Below are positions 53,560 through 64,000 of a DNA stretch of 64,000 nucleotides, piece by piece (the first letter of the stretch is position 1; every line of letters starts with the position of its first letter). Made by a program: the position numbers and the translations under genes. The stretch comes from Ophiura sarsii (lineage: Eukaryota; Echinodermata; Ophiuroidea; Amphilepidida; Ophiuridae). Below the pieces are notes generated by a model. It was not told the origin of the DNA. It worked only from the letters and a program-made list of their open reading frames with translations, and ran no database searches. The stretch lies in the NCBI GenBank assembly GCA_035610835.1, contig CM069454.1, positions 54,426,031 through 54,490,030 on the forward strand. Reading direction: 5' to 3'.

Positions 53560-55505
53560 TTACAAAAGGCAATGTCGTCATGGTGAGATATATTATTTTG
53601 CCTAGTCGACTTCACAAAAATTCAATGTCACCATGGCGATATTATCTTGTAAAGTCGACTTAACAAAAAGTTGATGTCGTCATAGTGAGATAGATATATT
53701 ATCTTGTCAAGTCGACTTTACAAAAAGTAGATTACAATATTAACAAAATAAAAGGTTTTTGCCCAAAATATCCGGTAATAACCACATAAAATCCATACGG
53801 TCTTCTGCTGACCTGTACGGAAGCATCTTATGGTGCCCAGACGACGATGGCCACGCGTCTCGGACGACCCAATATGGCAACGGGAGTGCACCATTTTAAA
53901 ATATTAAAACAGTCATCGCCCGGTTAACGATGAAAATAATTTTAAAAAATAGCATTTACAATGGAGTTGGTTAGCCAACTCCAACGGTTTTGGATTGGAC
54001 AAAAAATCTTCTAATTATGATGAATTGTTAAAAATTATAAGATTAACATTCGTGATTACGTGTTATTCCAATACGAATTCAAAATTTAGGTTTCGCGTGG
54101 CCACCGTCGTCTGAGTGCCATCAAGTATGCAAGGACCCCCTCAATGTTTTGTATGATAAAATGCTCACCGCAATAGAAATGTCAATTCAGAACATATAAC
54201 CTATAGGGAGCGTTCATAAATACTTTGGTGGGCGCTGGAAAATTTTATTTTTGGTACATCAACACTTTTTTGATCCCCCCACCCCCTCTCGCTATGCCTA
54301 ATTCTTGTTACCGCCCCCTTTCTTGATAACTGGACCTGAAACTTTTGACCCCTCTTAACTGAACATTTACCTGACCTGTTGTCTAGGTCGAGAAACATAG
54401 TTAAAGGGGCATTAAGAGATGTATCGATATACTAAATGAGCAAATAACGTAAAGATAATCATCAACATAGCCCAAATCCAAAATGTCATACAATTCCGAC
54501 ATCGCCTTCATGCCAAATAAGCAAATAACGGCACTTCCAGGTTGAGATTTGCCGCGAAAGGCCGCATGTAAAACGATAGCATAACTTCCGAATTCAGCAC
54601 CTACTTTCGATATGATCATATCGAAACTAAGAAAATCATGACATTTTATATGATAAACGGCGAACGTTGGTAAACTGTTTCAGATGGTAGGTAGTTAGTA
54701 TTGTGTGGTGGCATGGGAAAACCCTTCACATGGTCATTTTCTTACAACTTGGTTTTTTTCTTTGGCAGAGAGCTTCATACTCTACTGAGTATAGCACTGT
54801 TTAAATCTTTCAGAAATTCCATCTAGAACTACAGTTATAGTATTTTAAAGTCGGCAAGTTTAAACGCAACACTCAAAATTGAAACTGACAATTCAAAGGT
54901 GTACACAAAACCTTTTAAATGCTCTTATAATAATAGAACTACATTGTTATATCACACAGAATAGCTTGTCATATGAAAAGGACTTTTGATAAGAACCTAG
55001 TTTTTTGCGATATTATTAACAATTGTAAGTTCTTTACTTTCAAAATCTTTACATTGCATTGTCGGAATTCACAAGTGGTTACCATGGTAACCATGTCATT
55101 TTACGTAAACATAGTATTTTACACATAAAATTTGATAAACAAGGTTCAGAAAAGTACTAACATAAACTTCACATCTGGAATTTTGCATAAAAAACTCCTG
55201 GAGACTAAAGTTCAAGGTATACTCTCTATCTTGGGACCAAAGCTGGAAAATTGACTTGGAACTCATTTGTTAGGAATATTTTGGTATGACCCAGATATCT
55301 CAATATTAACACTAGCGACTTCCGACGGGTTTTCCCATACCACCATGCCAAGTATTACTTTGATGCAAAAAACTTATTTCCAGGATAATTGAGGGCGCAC
55401 TCGCATACGTATCTCTCAATGGCCCTTTAATATATAGTTATACTATTTTATTGCTGTGATTTCCTAGAGCTTATTCTCAATTGTATCAGAAATACACCCC
55501 AACAA
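53560..55505. other. Minisatellite tail, then unannotated sequence
   Basis: 53560-53725 holds diverged GTCGACTT/GTCGTCATGGTGAGATA units. From 53730 to 55505 no gene or paired repeat is clear apart from GGGAGCGTTCATAAATACT at 54206 (see 54206-60751). Open frames at 54201-54398 and 54401-54619 (minus) resemble nothing known. Confidence 0.5.
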
Positions 55506-55510
55506 ATATG

Positions 55511-55890
55511 TAAGTTCCCCTAGCATAAACTAGAATATTTCCAAAAATATTTGATGGATTTAAATAATTTTGTCAGCTAAAAAATGCACCCAATTGTTAG
55601 GCACATTTTGATACCAAATTTGTTAGCCTTGAGACAATGCAACGATAAGAAATTGTGCCATTTACCAATTTGTATACAGAAAAAAGTGGCACTAAACCTC
55701 ACTGGCTATGGCTGGTTTTGTTCATAAATTAACAAACAAGATTATGATCTGCTTATTGATTATGATCTGCTTATTGATGTATGGCCAATCCAGCCATAGC
55801 CAGTGAGATTTAGTGCCACTTTTTTTTTGTATAAAAATTATTTAAATCCATCAAATATTTTTGGAAATATTTTAGTTTATGCTAGGGGGA
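55511..55890. mobile_element. Foldback element, CCCCTAGCATAAACTAGAAT arms
   Basis: Left arm AAGTTCCCCTAGCATAAACT through CCAAAAATATTTGATGGATT and AGTGGCACTAAACCTCACTG; right arm is the inverse, ending AGTTTATGCTAGGGGGAACTT. The left arm carries an extra ~100 bp that the right lacks. A tandem ATTATGATCTGCTTATTG x2 sits in the loop (about 55740-55777). Confidence 0.82.
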
Positions 55891-56139
55891 ACTTATATAT
55901 TTTGTCGCGTGTATATACCAGTACATATTCGAATTTGCACATGGGCACAGCTTGGAGAGCAGAAGATGGAGAATCTGAAGCGAGTCAGGACTCACACATC
56001 TTTTTACCAATGGCAGGTGGTCATGTCTGGGGTCTCCATTCCCCCGAATGACTTCACACAACTTTTGCACGATCGAACTTCTCTGAATCTTAGAAATGCC
56101 CTTGAATAAGTCAAAAGTGGGGGACGCGGCTCCAATTTA

Positions 56140-56415
56140 CGGTTTTTAAACGTTAAAAACACGTTTCAAGTTGGTGAAAAAACGTTTTAATATTACATAT
56201 TAAAAATGTATATGTGTGGAGTTTTTTATGGGTTTTAATAACGTTTCCATGTAACGTTTTGAAAACGTGAAAATAACCATATTTAATTAGTCTTGCAAGA
56301 TGTTTCAAATAAATAACCATATCTAATTTATTTAGTCTTGCAAGATGTTTCAAATACGGTTTTTTTAAATAACATGTTTAAAACGATCTAAAAACAACGC
56401 GTTTTAAAAACTAAT
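56140..56415. mobile_element. AACGTTTT-type MITE, copy 1
   Basis: Repeats of AACGTTTT/AAAACGTT and TTTAAACGTTAAAAACACG. It contains a 46 bp direct repeat (AAATAACCATAT, TTAGTCTTGCAAGATGTTTC at 56265 and 56315) and ends near CTAATTAAACCCAATTTAAAAC. A second member is at 60095-60399. Confidence 0.65.
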
Positions 56416-57043
56416 TAAACCCAATTTAAAACATTTTTGAAAACCTATTTTAAAATAAAATGTAAAATGATGAATCCAACGGAACTGGAACAAAACACAC
56501 CAAGGATCAGAAAACCGAACCTATTTTAGATTATTGATAATTAATTGATAATTATCTGGCAATTTAAAGAACAATTCAATAATTGGGCATTTTATCATAG
56601 AGGAATTAAACTAAGGAGAGGTCACTCTTTTTGAAAGTCGCACTGATATGGGCTAGGACGCCCTCAAAAACCGCCAGGTCAATCCAGTTAAATTAGACTA
56701 CGTTGCAGTGGCCTGCTTGAAACTTAGTGTATAAAGTGTATGACTATTTCTGTGCGTAATCCAAAAGAGGTAATTAGTCTTACTCTTTTTTAATAGTTCG
56801 GTACAATACAGTTAAAACAGACTTTGCATCAGTCTAAGGAAATCAGCGCGAAAACGAAGTCACGTAATTGTACACGGAGTCCTAATGAACAATTTTATTT
56901 TTCATTGTTTAAAATGCTATAATCGATTCATTGTTTTAATTTTGAAATTAGTATGGGGATCATCAACACGTACGAAATGTGATGCTTGAATCACTCCATA
57001 CTAAATATATATCTTTATCAACGACTATGCCAAAACAGTTAGT

Positions 57044-57113
57044 CTAGTGTAGCGTAGTGGCCACGCTCTAGCGCTTCCACGCAGGAATCCCGGGTTCAAT
57101 TCCTCATCCAACC
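57044..57113 (+). tRNA. tRNA-like relic (A and B boxes)
   Basis: GTGTAGCGTAGTGGCCACGC (A-box-like), GCGCTTCCACGC (an anticodon-arm-like segment reading TCC) and GGGTTCAATTCC (B box). Acceptor and T stems do not pair, so this is a decayed tRNA or SINE head, not a working gene. Confidence 0.45.
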
Positions 57114-57971
57114 ATATCATTAATATATGGCTGTTTTTTATGTAACATACACCTTTATGCAGCGTTCATAGTTAACTCACCGGATCTGAACAAACGAAAA
57201 GCCCCTATAAATTATACATTTTGTAGTATGAGATAAACGCTGAGGCTGCTATGCGGTGCAGTGATTATAAACAATTTGATGATGTTATTATATTATGCCA
57301 CGTTACAGTCAGTACGCAACAGGCCGCTTTCAATGCGTGACCTTGCCGATTTCTAACCCGCGCAAAGATCGATTTCAGGATGTCAACCTTGCGCTAAAAT
57401 CTTACGAGAAGTTTGTTTTCCCTGAATTAATTGAGGTAGGGTTAGCTGGCAGCCATGATGGCGAAGTAGGTGGATTGTTCGTAATTTTCTCTATAATATG
57501 ATGCCAAATCTGACATATTTGGTCCACAAACAGTGATTTTATCGCTAATTTTAGAATTTAACAACTTTCGTGACTTTGCTTCTTGTAACTATTCACTTGA
57601 CTGGACTAAAATTCGTACGATATTTTAAGAGCAATTTCCGTACTAACGGAATCTTAAGCTTTAATTTCATATCAAAAACATTGATGCCCGACTTCTTTTT
57701 TGATAAGAAAAACCGAGTTTGATTTTCACCGATTTTCGGTCAGAAAACGAAACTTACGATCCCCCGTTAGGCCTCGCCAACTTGATTTTTAGTTTCTTAT
57801 AACCCGCCCGCGCTTCATTTTCATGCCCGCGTTTGAATTCATTAGAAATTTTGGGAAAAAATACCGTTTTTGCAATGAAAACGTCCGAATTTATGCATTT
57901 TGTGTGATGAAATTGTGAAAAATGATTTTGACGAGAAAAAAAATATCATATGAAAATGTGCAGAGCAGAAG

Positions 57972-58040
57972 GATCGATTTCGAACCCCGGACCTCTCGCT
58001 CTTCAGTCTAACGCTCTACCATCTGAGCTATCAAGCGAAA
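57972..58040 (-). tRNA. tRNA-Phe-like relic, minus strand
   Basis: On the minus strand: GATAGCTCAGATGGTAGAGC (excellent A box and D arm), GTTAGACTGAAGAGCGAG (anticodon GAA in loop CTGAAGA, but the stem's 3' side is changed), and GGGGTTCGAAATC (B box). Resembles tRNA-Phe over the first 40 nt. Broken anticodon stem, so a pseudogene or SINE promoter. Confidence 0.6.
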
Positions 58041-60094
58041 CTACTTCTATTCGTGAGATTTAAACACTTCATCAACAACCCAACGACGGTACGAAATGAA
58101 TATAGCTCGAGCCAGATTCGGACACCCATTTTATTAACTATTCACTTGACTGGACTAAATAATTTCATAATATTTTAAGCATGTTTCTAGTTACAAAAGA
58201 CTATGAATATTATGATACCATCAATACAATTGGTGCATAATTCTTCAAAAAGGGGATATTTACTGTTAATTTGGCTTTAGTTTCGTCAAGTTTTTCTCGA
58301 ATTCGGCTGTGTGTGATGACAATAATTTGCACCGAAAATGCAACATGTCATGAAGTCACAGCTAATATTAGATAATATTATTCGCATAATATGCCTTTTT
58401 ATTTTACAATTTCATGGCAAATGTGTTTGAAATGTGTGATTATAATCATGAAAAGAGCTCATTTACATCGTGCTATTACGAGGTCAACTATGACTGCGAA
58501 GCAGTATCGTTACGGGTGAATACTTCCGGGTCGCTTTGCTGGGTTAGAAAAGGAACGACTTTTCGTGTGGTTGCATACTGGCTGGTTATGCCTTGGTGTA
58601 AATACTCAAAATTAAAAGAAATGCTTATCCTGGGTGAGGTGTGTTTAGCTCAATTGAAAATTGAAGAAGGCACAAGCCCGGGCACAAGTTAAATTTACAA
58701 AGCAGAATTTGAACTTTACAAAGCAGATAACTTTGGGCTCTACCTAAGGGTTATGTAATAGGCCTACTTTTCTATTCTCGAGGTACTGATGGTGTTTTTT
58801 AGACTTTTGAAGTCATGACTTGCAAGGCAAAACGGTTAGCAATAAAATAATGGCAAACCAAGATACGACTGAAAGCAAGTTGTAAGAATTTACAGTTCTT
58901 CATACCACAAGGCTATATATGCAATAATGCATGTCCCGCGATGAAATATCACCACGAAGACACGTAATATAACACGCATACTGTAAGAGTAAGACCATTG
59001 TTTATTGAAGACAGTTTTTATCCTGTCTTCTGGCAAATGTGTGCTTCCTGAAGCCGTCGGGGAAGTGTAGTGGCTCGTGTCTTCTAAGCATGCTAAGGGT
59101 ACACTGTTACCGTTCCACACTTGCAAGACAAAACTTCAAAAACTCGCCAAAACCGCTCATTTTTTCTCAGCGCGACAAGCCCCAAAACCACCTCATTCGC
59201 AGCAGGTCGCTGCACGTTAACACACACGATTCAATGCATAAAATCAAAACTATCAGTATATGAAACAGAGATATGAAGCTATCCAAATAGAGCTGTCGTC
59301 TGCTAACCTCTATAGACTTATGAAAGTCTTTATTTACGCTATATTGTGATTGTTTACGCTAGTTGTTCAACGTATATTCATTCGTGTGTGTGTGGGTGCT
59401 TGTTGCATTTTCCCCTCACATGGAATATGTTATTTCATTACAACTAGGCCTACTGCATGTACTGCATAGCTATTTAATTGGATATAAAGTCATAATGATA
59501 GGGTTGGTGATGCGTTGGCTTGCGAATTGAAAACTACAATGCAAGAGCTTGTTGAGAGGCTAAGCTCGGACGAAACTGTGTCCAAGCTTTGTGTAGCCCC
59601 ACTTGGATTGTCTGGGTTTTTGCCGGACAAACCTTAACTGGATTGGACTGGCGCCTTTAGAGGGCGGTATACACGGTGTTTTCAACATACTTATTGCCAA
59701 CGGCTTGGAACCCGATTGTTTATTTTGAATGTATAAATCGTATTCAAATTGGGAACCAAGACAATGCGGGGTAATTCTTTAAGCTACCGAAAGTCAATGG
59801 CTTTCTCCAACTTGTTCTCGGCATTTAGCCGGTCCCGTCTTTGTTAAGAATTGTTTCTATCAGATTTGCATGTTGTATCGGAGTCACAGCCGCCGAGAAT
59901 CTCAATAGCAGGGGCCTGATTTTATTAACATTCTCCAACAAAATTGTTCATGTGTTTGTGAAGTAATGTTCTTATTTGCCATTTAATTATGAAATGATGC
60001 ATGTTGCAGATCGAATAACTTCATGAAAGGAAATAAATATACAATCCATAGTGTTACCGGACCAATATAACCCAGGTAAGTGCGCATGCGTGGA
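58041..60094. other. No recognised feature
   Basis: Intergenic, moderate GC. The plus-strand open frame 58414-58692 (92 codons, several Cys) is the only one worth noting; it has no signal peptide or family signature and I do not call it a gene. Confidence 0.45.
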
Positions 60095-60399
60095 ATTCCC
60101 CACGTTTTTTAAAAAACGTTTTTAAACGTTAAAAAACGAAAATATGGTCCTGGACCATAATATTTGGTTTATTTTAGGTTGTAATATAACGTTCTATAAA
60201 CGTTTTGATTTCGTTTCAATCATGTGCTCGTTTATAAGTATTGTGACAACATTAATTTAACGTTTTTATATAACGTTTTGATACAACAATTTGCAATACA
60301 AAACATGCTTTGAAACTGTAACGTTTTTAAGACGTTTTAAAACGTTTCACAAAAACAAAACCTAATTAAACCCAATTCAAAACGTTTTGTGTTTACTGG
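60095..60399. mobile_element. AACGTTTT-type MITE, copy 2
   Basis: TTTTTTAAAAAACGTTTTTA and AACGTTTTGA repeats, ending CCTAATTAAACCCAATTC then AAAACGTTTTGTGTTTACTGG. The CTAATTAAACCCAATT block is shared with 56140-56415. Confidence 0.65.
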
Positions 60400-61540
60400 G
60401 CCTACCCACCCTCCACCCTTTGGACAATCCATAGCGCCACTGCTTTTTTTACCTAAACTTTGTAATTTTGGACTCATGAGTCCGACAGCCCGATGGACTT
60501 GGACTCGGACTCGGACTAGGCCCTTGTGGGCCGGCACTTGGAGATGGACATTATCAATAGAGAATTCCTGCACACGTGTCCGTTAGTTCAGTCTCGTTCA
60601 GCCCCGTCACCTACATGTAAAGATGGAGATCCCTCTATTTTGTATGCCGACACAACATTGTTTGAATTGTTAATTTTTTTTTTTTTTAGCTTCAGAACTT
60701 TTTTGACGCCCTAAGATTGTCCAGCCCCCTATAGTATTTATGAACGCTCCCTAATTTCAGGCAATGTTTACAATAAAAGCCCAATTTGATCGCGCTTCGC
60801 CCGCATTTACCCTCCCTTGGATTGTTTCTCTCCCGTAAATGTTGATGCTGGTACCGTCACTAGCCAATCACCCCCCCCCCCTTCCATCCCCCATGTCAAC
60901 AACAAATTTATGCCAATACCATAGATAATCGAGACATCATATTATAAACAATCACAAAAAGTGACGTAATATTGATGGATTGATAATTGTCACAGCCCAT
61001 TTAGCAGGGTCACACTTATTATTGTGAATGAGTGCAAATCGCGTGTACATTTATTGTACAACAATCAAAGTCGCTATGCGTGTCCTGCCTACCCATATAG
61101 GTCACAACCCGGAAATTATGTTCATCACGTACGGCATCGTCTGATCCGCTGCTTCAATTTGGCGCGAATTTTTAATAACATCTCGTCGTACCGCCGAGTG
61201 ATCAATATGTCATGTTGACTGTTTTTGCTGTTGCAAAGCTGATGGATAAACGCTGTAACCGATTGAGTTTTGGTATGATCAGCTGGAGCATTTATCCGTA
61301 AGTATTAATTTTACAGAGAAATACTGGCCAATGCTTATAATTATTTCAAGAAGTAGATTTCTTTTCGCTGAGAGTCATCAATCAGTACGTGATTGGATAG
61401 CCCAATGGTGGCTTTATATCGTTATGCTTCACTATCGAAGATACACTTGCATTACGGCACCGATTGGGAGTAGGAATAAACCACAGGGGCAGCCATATAT
61501 TTACGCAGCAATGGAAATACCCACATGACTTTCGACCCGG

Positions 61541-61668
61541 GGTAGAGCGACCTGGGGTAGACCAACCCTAAGTCGACCAACCCTAAGTCGACCAACCCTA
61601 AGTCGACCAACCCTAAGTCGACCAACCCTAAGTCGACCAACCCTGGGTGGACTAGGGTTAGGGTTAGA
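61541..61668. repeat. 15 bp tandem repeat plus TTAGGG-like end
   Basis: GTCGACCAACCCTAA repeated about six times (61565-61640), flanked by variants GGGGTAGACCAA and CCTGGGTGGACTA, then AGGGTTAGGGTTAG (two telomere-type TTAGGG units). Confidence 0.9.
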
Positions 61669-61754
61669 AACAGTCCCTGGGTGGACAGTCCCGGGGCTGG
61701 ACAGTGCCGGGGTTGTTTTAGAATGATCCGTCCTTGTTTTTACCTCCCCAGGAG

Positions 61755-62420
61755 GGGCAGGAATATCATTTTAAGCTAGCTCTAAATCATAGCTCTCTTG
61801 AGAGGAAACTCTCGTATCAGAGAACTATCATAGCTCTGTCGGATATTTTCATCAATATTTTTCAATATCAAAGATAAGTTAATATTTTGCTTATACGATA
61901 TCATGTTTAATGTTCAAATAATATGTACGCCTTGGTTTAATATCTGGTCGTTCGGCCGGGGGCCAGGAATGGGGGGTCCTGGCCTCCACCAGTGAAATCG
62001 TGGATGTGGATACTTTTACGCAACTGTTTCTTCTGAGTGTCAACCAGTGGGTATTTATTTAACACCTCCGTAGTCCTATACCATGTTAAAGCTAGTGTTA
62101 TGCTTTTTTGTTATTCCTATCGCCTAACTTAAATAAAATAGTATTTTTCTTCAATATCTACATATACCCTATATGAAAACTAGCCCTGATAATCATGACC
62201 TCCTACATATTCCAGACGATTTATTTTCTCGCTCAAAATAGAATAACGGTACCAAAAAGTAGCTCTGCATCCTAGCTCTCTGTGGTAGGGTTATGGAATG
62301 AAAGCATGTGATTTGACTTCGCGGATGGTCGGATGTTTTCATCAATATATTTTTAACTTTTCTGAATAAAATTAGTCAAACTTTTGCTTCAGATATCGAT
62401 ATATCATGTTTAATGTTAGT
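61755..62420. repeat. Diverged direct duplication
   Basis: TAGCTCTC...TCGGATATTTTCATCAATAT...ATATCATGTTTAATGTTC (61790-61920) recurs as TAGCTCTC...TCGGATGTTTTCATCAATAT...ATATCATGTTTAATGTTA (62270-62416). Old repeat, about 75 percent identity by eye. Confidence 0.6.
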
Positions 62421-62424
62421 CTGA

Positions 62425-62475
62425 TGCGTGCATGCAAGTCTGATGCTCTACTGAGTGAGCTACACGGGTAAGCTT
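62425..62475 (-). tRNA. tRNA 5'-half-like relic
   Basis: Minus strand GTGTAGCTCACTCAGTAGAG and CATCAGACTTGCATG: A-box and D-arm-like sequence followed by an anticodon-stem-like ATCAGACT, with no T arm. Third tRNA-like sequence in the last 7 kb. Confidence 0.35.
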
Positions 62476-62847
62476 CAAAAAACTTATTGAACCATACGCT
62501 GAGCGTGACTCGAGATTGACGGGGCCGCCGCGCGGTACGAGATTGTAGCACTGTAGGGATTTGTTAGGTCCAGGAAGGTGAGGGTTTATAAGGTTCATTT
62601 TACCTTTAAACGAGCTCCTAAAAACTAAAATAATGCTGTGGCTAATGCTATATTTGTTCTAATTTGACTGCCAATTCCCCTTGTAAAATGAATCGACAGT
62701 GAGTGCCGATCACAATCAACTCAAAGTGGGGCGATCGTCCCCTTGCCCCCCCCCCCCCCCTTGTTCCCCACTGGTAGTTCATCACCCCCACCGTAGTCTA
62801 CACTTTACGGCCTCATTAACTCCACTTTACTTTATTATCGAATGTTG

Positions 62848-62925
62848 ACCAAAAAGTGCTAAAAAGTGATTTCTTTTACTTAAAAATATCACTTTTGGCA
62901 CTTTTTGTTTTTTTGTTCTACATTA
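62848..62925. repeat. Hairpin related to 34500-34605
   Basis: TTGACCAAAAAGTGCTAAAAA / TATCACTTTTGGCACTTTTTG arms. Same GACCAAAAAGTGC motif as the hairpin at 34.5 kb, more diverged. Confidence 0.7.
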
Positions 62926-64000
62926 TAAAAAACTAAACATTTTTATGTCAAAATTAAAAATAAATCCCTAGAGAAGTGTCTTGAGATGATGTTGGTGCAA
63001 TTTCAGCATTTTTTAACCAACAGCTGATTTTGCTACGTTTGCAATAAAATTTGGAGCCAAAAAAGTGTTGTTGTTTTTTGGTCAAAATTTAAACAAAATC
63101 TGAATTTTTAGTGAAATTTGATACAAAAAATGGACTCTCCGACTCATTACCTTTCCAAAAATGTTTTACTTTTTACTACATCACATTAATAGTTCAAACG
63201 TTACAGCGCTTGATAAATTACATAAATTACATAAAGAAATGTTGATTAAAAGAACTAAAATGTCCGTACTTTATTAATAGTTATGAATATGTTTTGCAAT
63301 ATTTTTATCACAACATCTCAATATTTTTGTCGTATTATTATCAGATATTCAACACAAATATGTAAATTGATCTATTTAATATAAAATGTTGTTTTATTAA
63401 TAAATGTCAATAGGTATCAAGTGTGTTATGTGAATAACTAATACTGCAATAGTGGTAACATCCACCAACTTAGCATGTGTGGAACACTTTAAAACTACGC
63501 GCTTTTTGGTGAATATGTTGTAATACAGACTGTAACAAGCAAAAAAGTTATACAATTACAATTTTTTTTAATCCAATGTTAAAATCATGTAATGTAAAAA
63601 TCGTTTACACTCTGTGTTAAGTTCCGTTTTGGCTACCAGAATCATTTTATTTGGTCTTTTTAACTACTTGCGTTTAAAATTTATGACTATTCTACTAAGT
63701 CGTCTAGAAATCGGGCTGGGCCACTTTCACAATATCATACAATATTGCTTGCATGAATTAAATGGTTAGGGTATCATGCAAGGAACATTAAAGAGAACAA
63801 TATAATTCTTTTTCAAATAATTTTATTTCATTTGAATAAATAAATTATATTTGTAAAGACCTAACTTTCTTTGTAATACTTTTAATTCCATTGTTGTCTA
63901 ACAAGAGCGCTCTACAGCCTCTACTGCTATGTTCCTGGTTCGATTCCATTCTTATTCATCCCAGTGGTTTTACCATTGATTAAACCAAAATGGCCCAGGT
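62926..64000. other. AT-rich end of window, no gene recognised
   Basis: Very AT-rich sequence, no coding signal. At 63948-63958 GGTTCGATTCC matches a tRNA B box but no A box precedes it at the proper distance. Confidence 0.45.

Larger units (their letters stand above)
54206..60751. mobile_element. Possible 6.5 kb element bounded by 19 bp TIRs
   Basis: GGGAGCGTTCATAAATACT (54206-54224) and its exact complement AGTATTTATGAACGCTCCC (60733-60751), each followed inward by a related GGGCGCTGG / GGGGGCTGG block. TA adjoins both ends. The 6.5 kb between holds no transposase I can read and includes other repeats, so these may equally be two separate elements or solo ends of one MITE family. Confidence 0.35.

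Noticed and set aside
58414..58692. Cys-containing 92-codon ORF as a small secreted protein
   Set aside because: No signal peptide and no Cys spacing of a known family; a length expected by chance in 64 kb.

Overview
This is a eukaryotic, intron-bearing and very repeat-rich stretch of a marine invertebrate genome. Three things point to an animal of the invertebrate deuterostome kind: an ARGLU1 gene whose one visible splice junction matches vertebrate ARGLU1 in position and residues, a melatonin-receptor-like class A GPCR split over at least four exons, and a giant leucine-rich-repeat GPCR (LGR). The dense mix of small foldback/MITE elements, Penelope-like elements and L2/CR1 LINE remnants fits an echinoderm or hemichordate best. 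That placement is inference; no rRNA or mitochondrial sequence is present to settle it.

Layout. (1) 1-4335, minus strand: first two coding exons of ARGLU1, with a 3.7 kb intron holding a 515 bp MITE. (2) 4.3-12.5 kb: repeats, namely a MULE-like element with 9 bp target duplications, foldback elements, a TTAA-flanked MITE, an L2/CR1 LINE relic and a Penelope-like element (PLE1) with inverted termini that is itself broken by a second TTAA-flanked MITE. (3) 12.7-29.7 kb, minus strand: the melatonin-receptor-like GPCR. Exon 1 (29.5 kb), exon 2 (17.4 kb), exon 3 (17.1 kb) and exon 4 (13.0 kb) were found by joining splice sites and transmembrane segments. Its introns hold a homogeneous 180 bp satellite (15 copies), a mariner-like long-TIR element, a PIF/Harbinger-like MITE and a second Penelope element (PLE2). 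(4) 29.7-39.4 kb: MITEs, a tRNA-like sequence, a decayed non-LTR retrotransposon and a 1 kb tandem duplication with an expanded pentanucleotide. (5) 39,465-45,467, plus strand: an intact intronless 2000-codon ORF encoding signal peptide, mucin-like 20-residue repeats, about 42 LRRs and a seven-helix domain. (6) 45.9-53.7 kb: nested foldback elements, including one whose arms are arrays of 20 bp palindromes and one with 6 bp target duplications, plus PIF/Harbinger-like copies and an L2 fragment. (7) 53.7-64 kb: no gene recognised; MITEs, long inverted repeats, tRNA-like relics, a 15 bp tandem repeat.

The three host genes show no sign of acting together; they are neighbours in a repeat-rich region. 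The most unusual host feature is the LRR-GPCR. Its ectodomain has grown by internal tandem duplication at two levels (60/180 bp in the glycosylated stalk, 144/288 bp in the LRRs) while the frame stayed open over 6 kb. The most unusual non-genic features are the palindrome-array foldback at 46.2-47.9 kb, the intronic satellite, and several elements whose insertion can be proved inside this window from paralogous empty sites.
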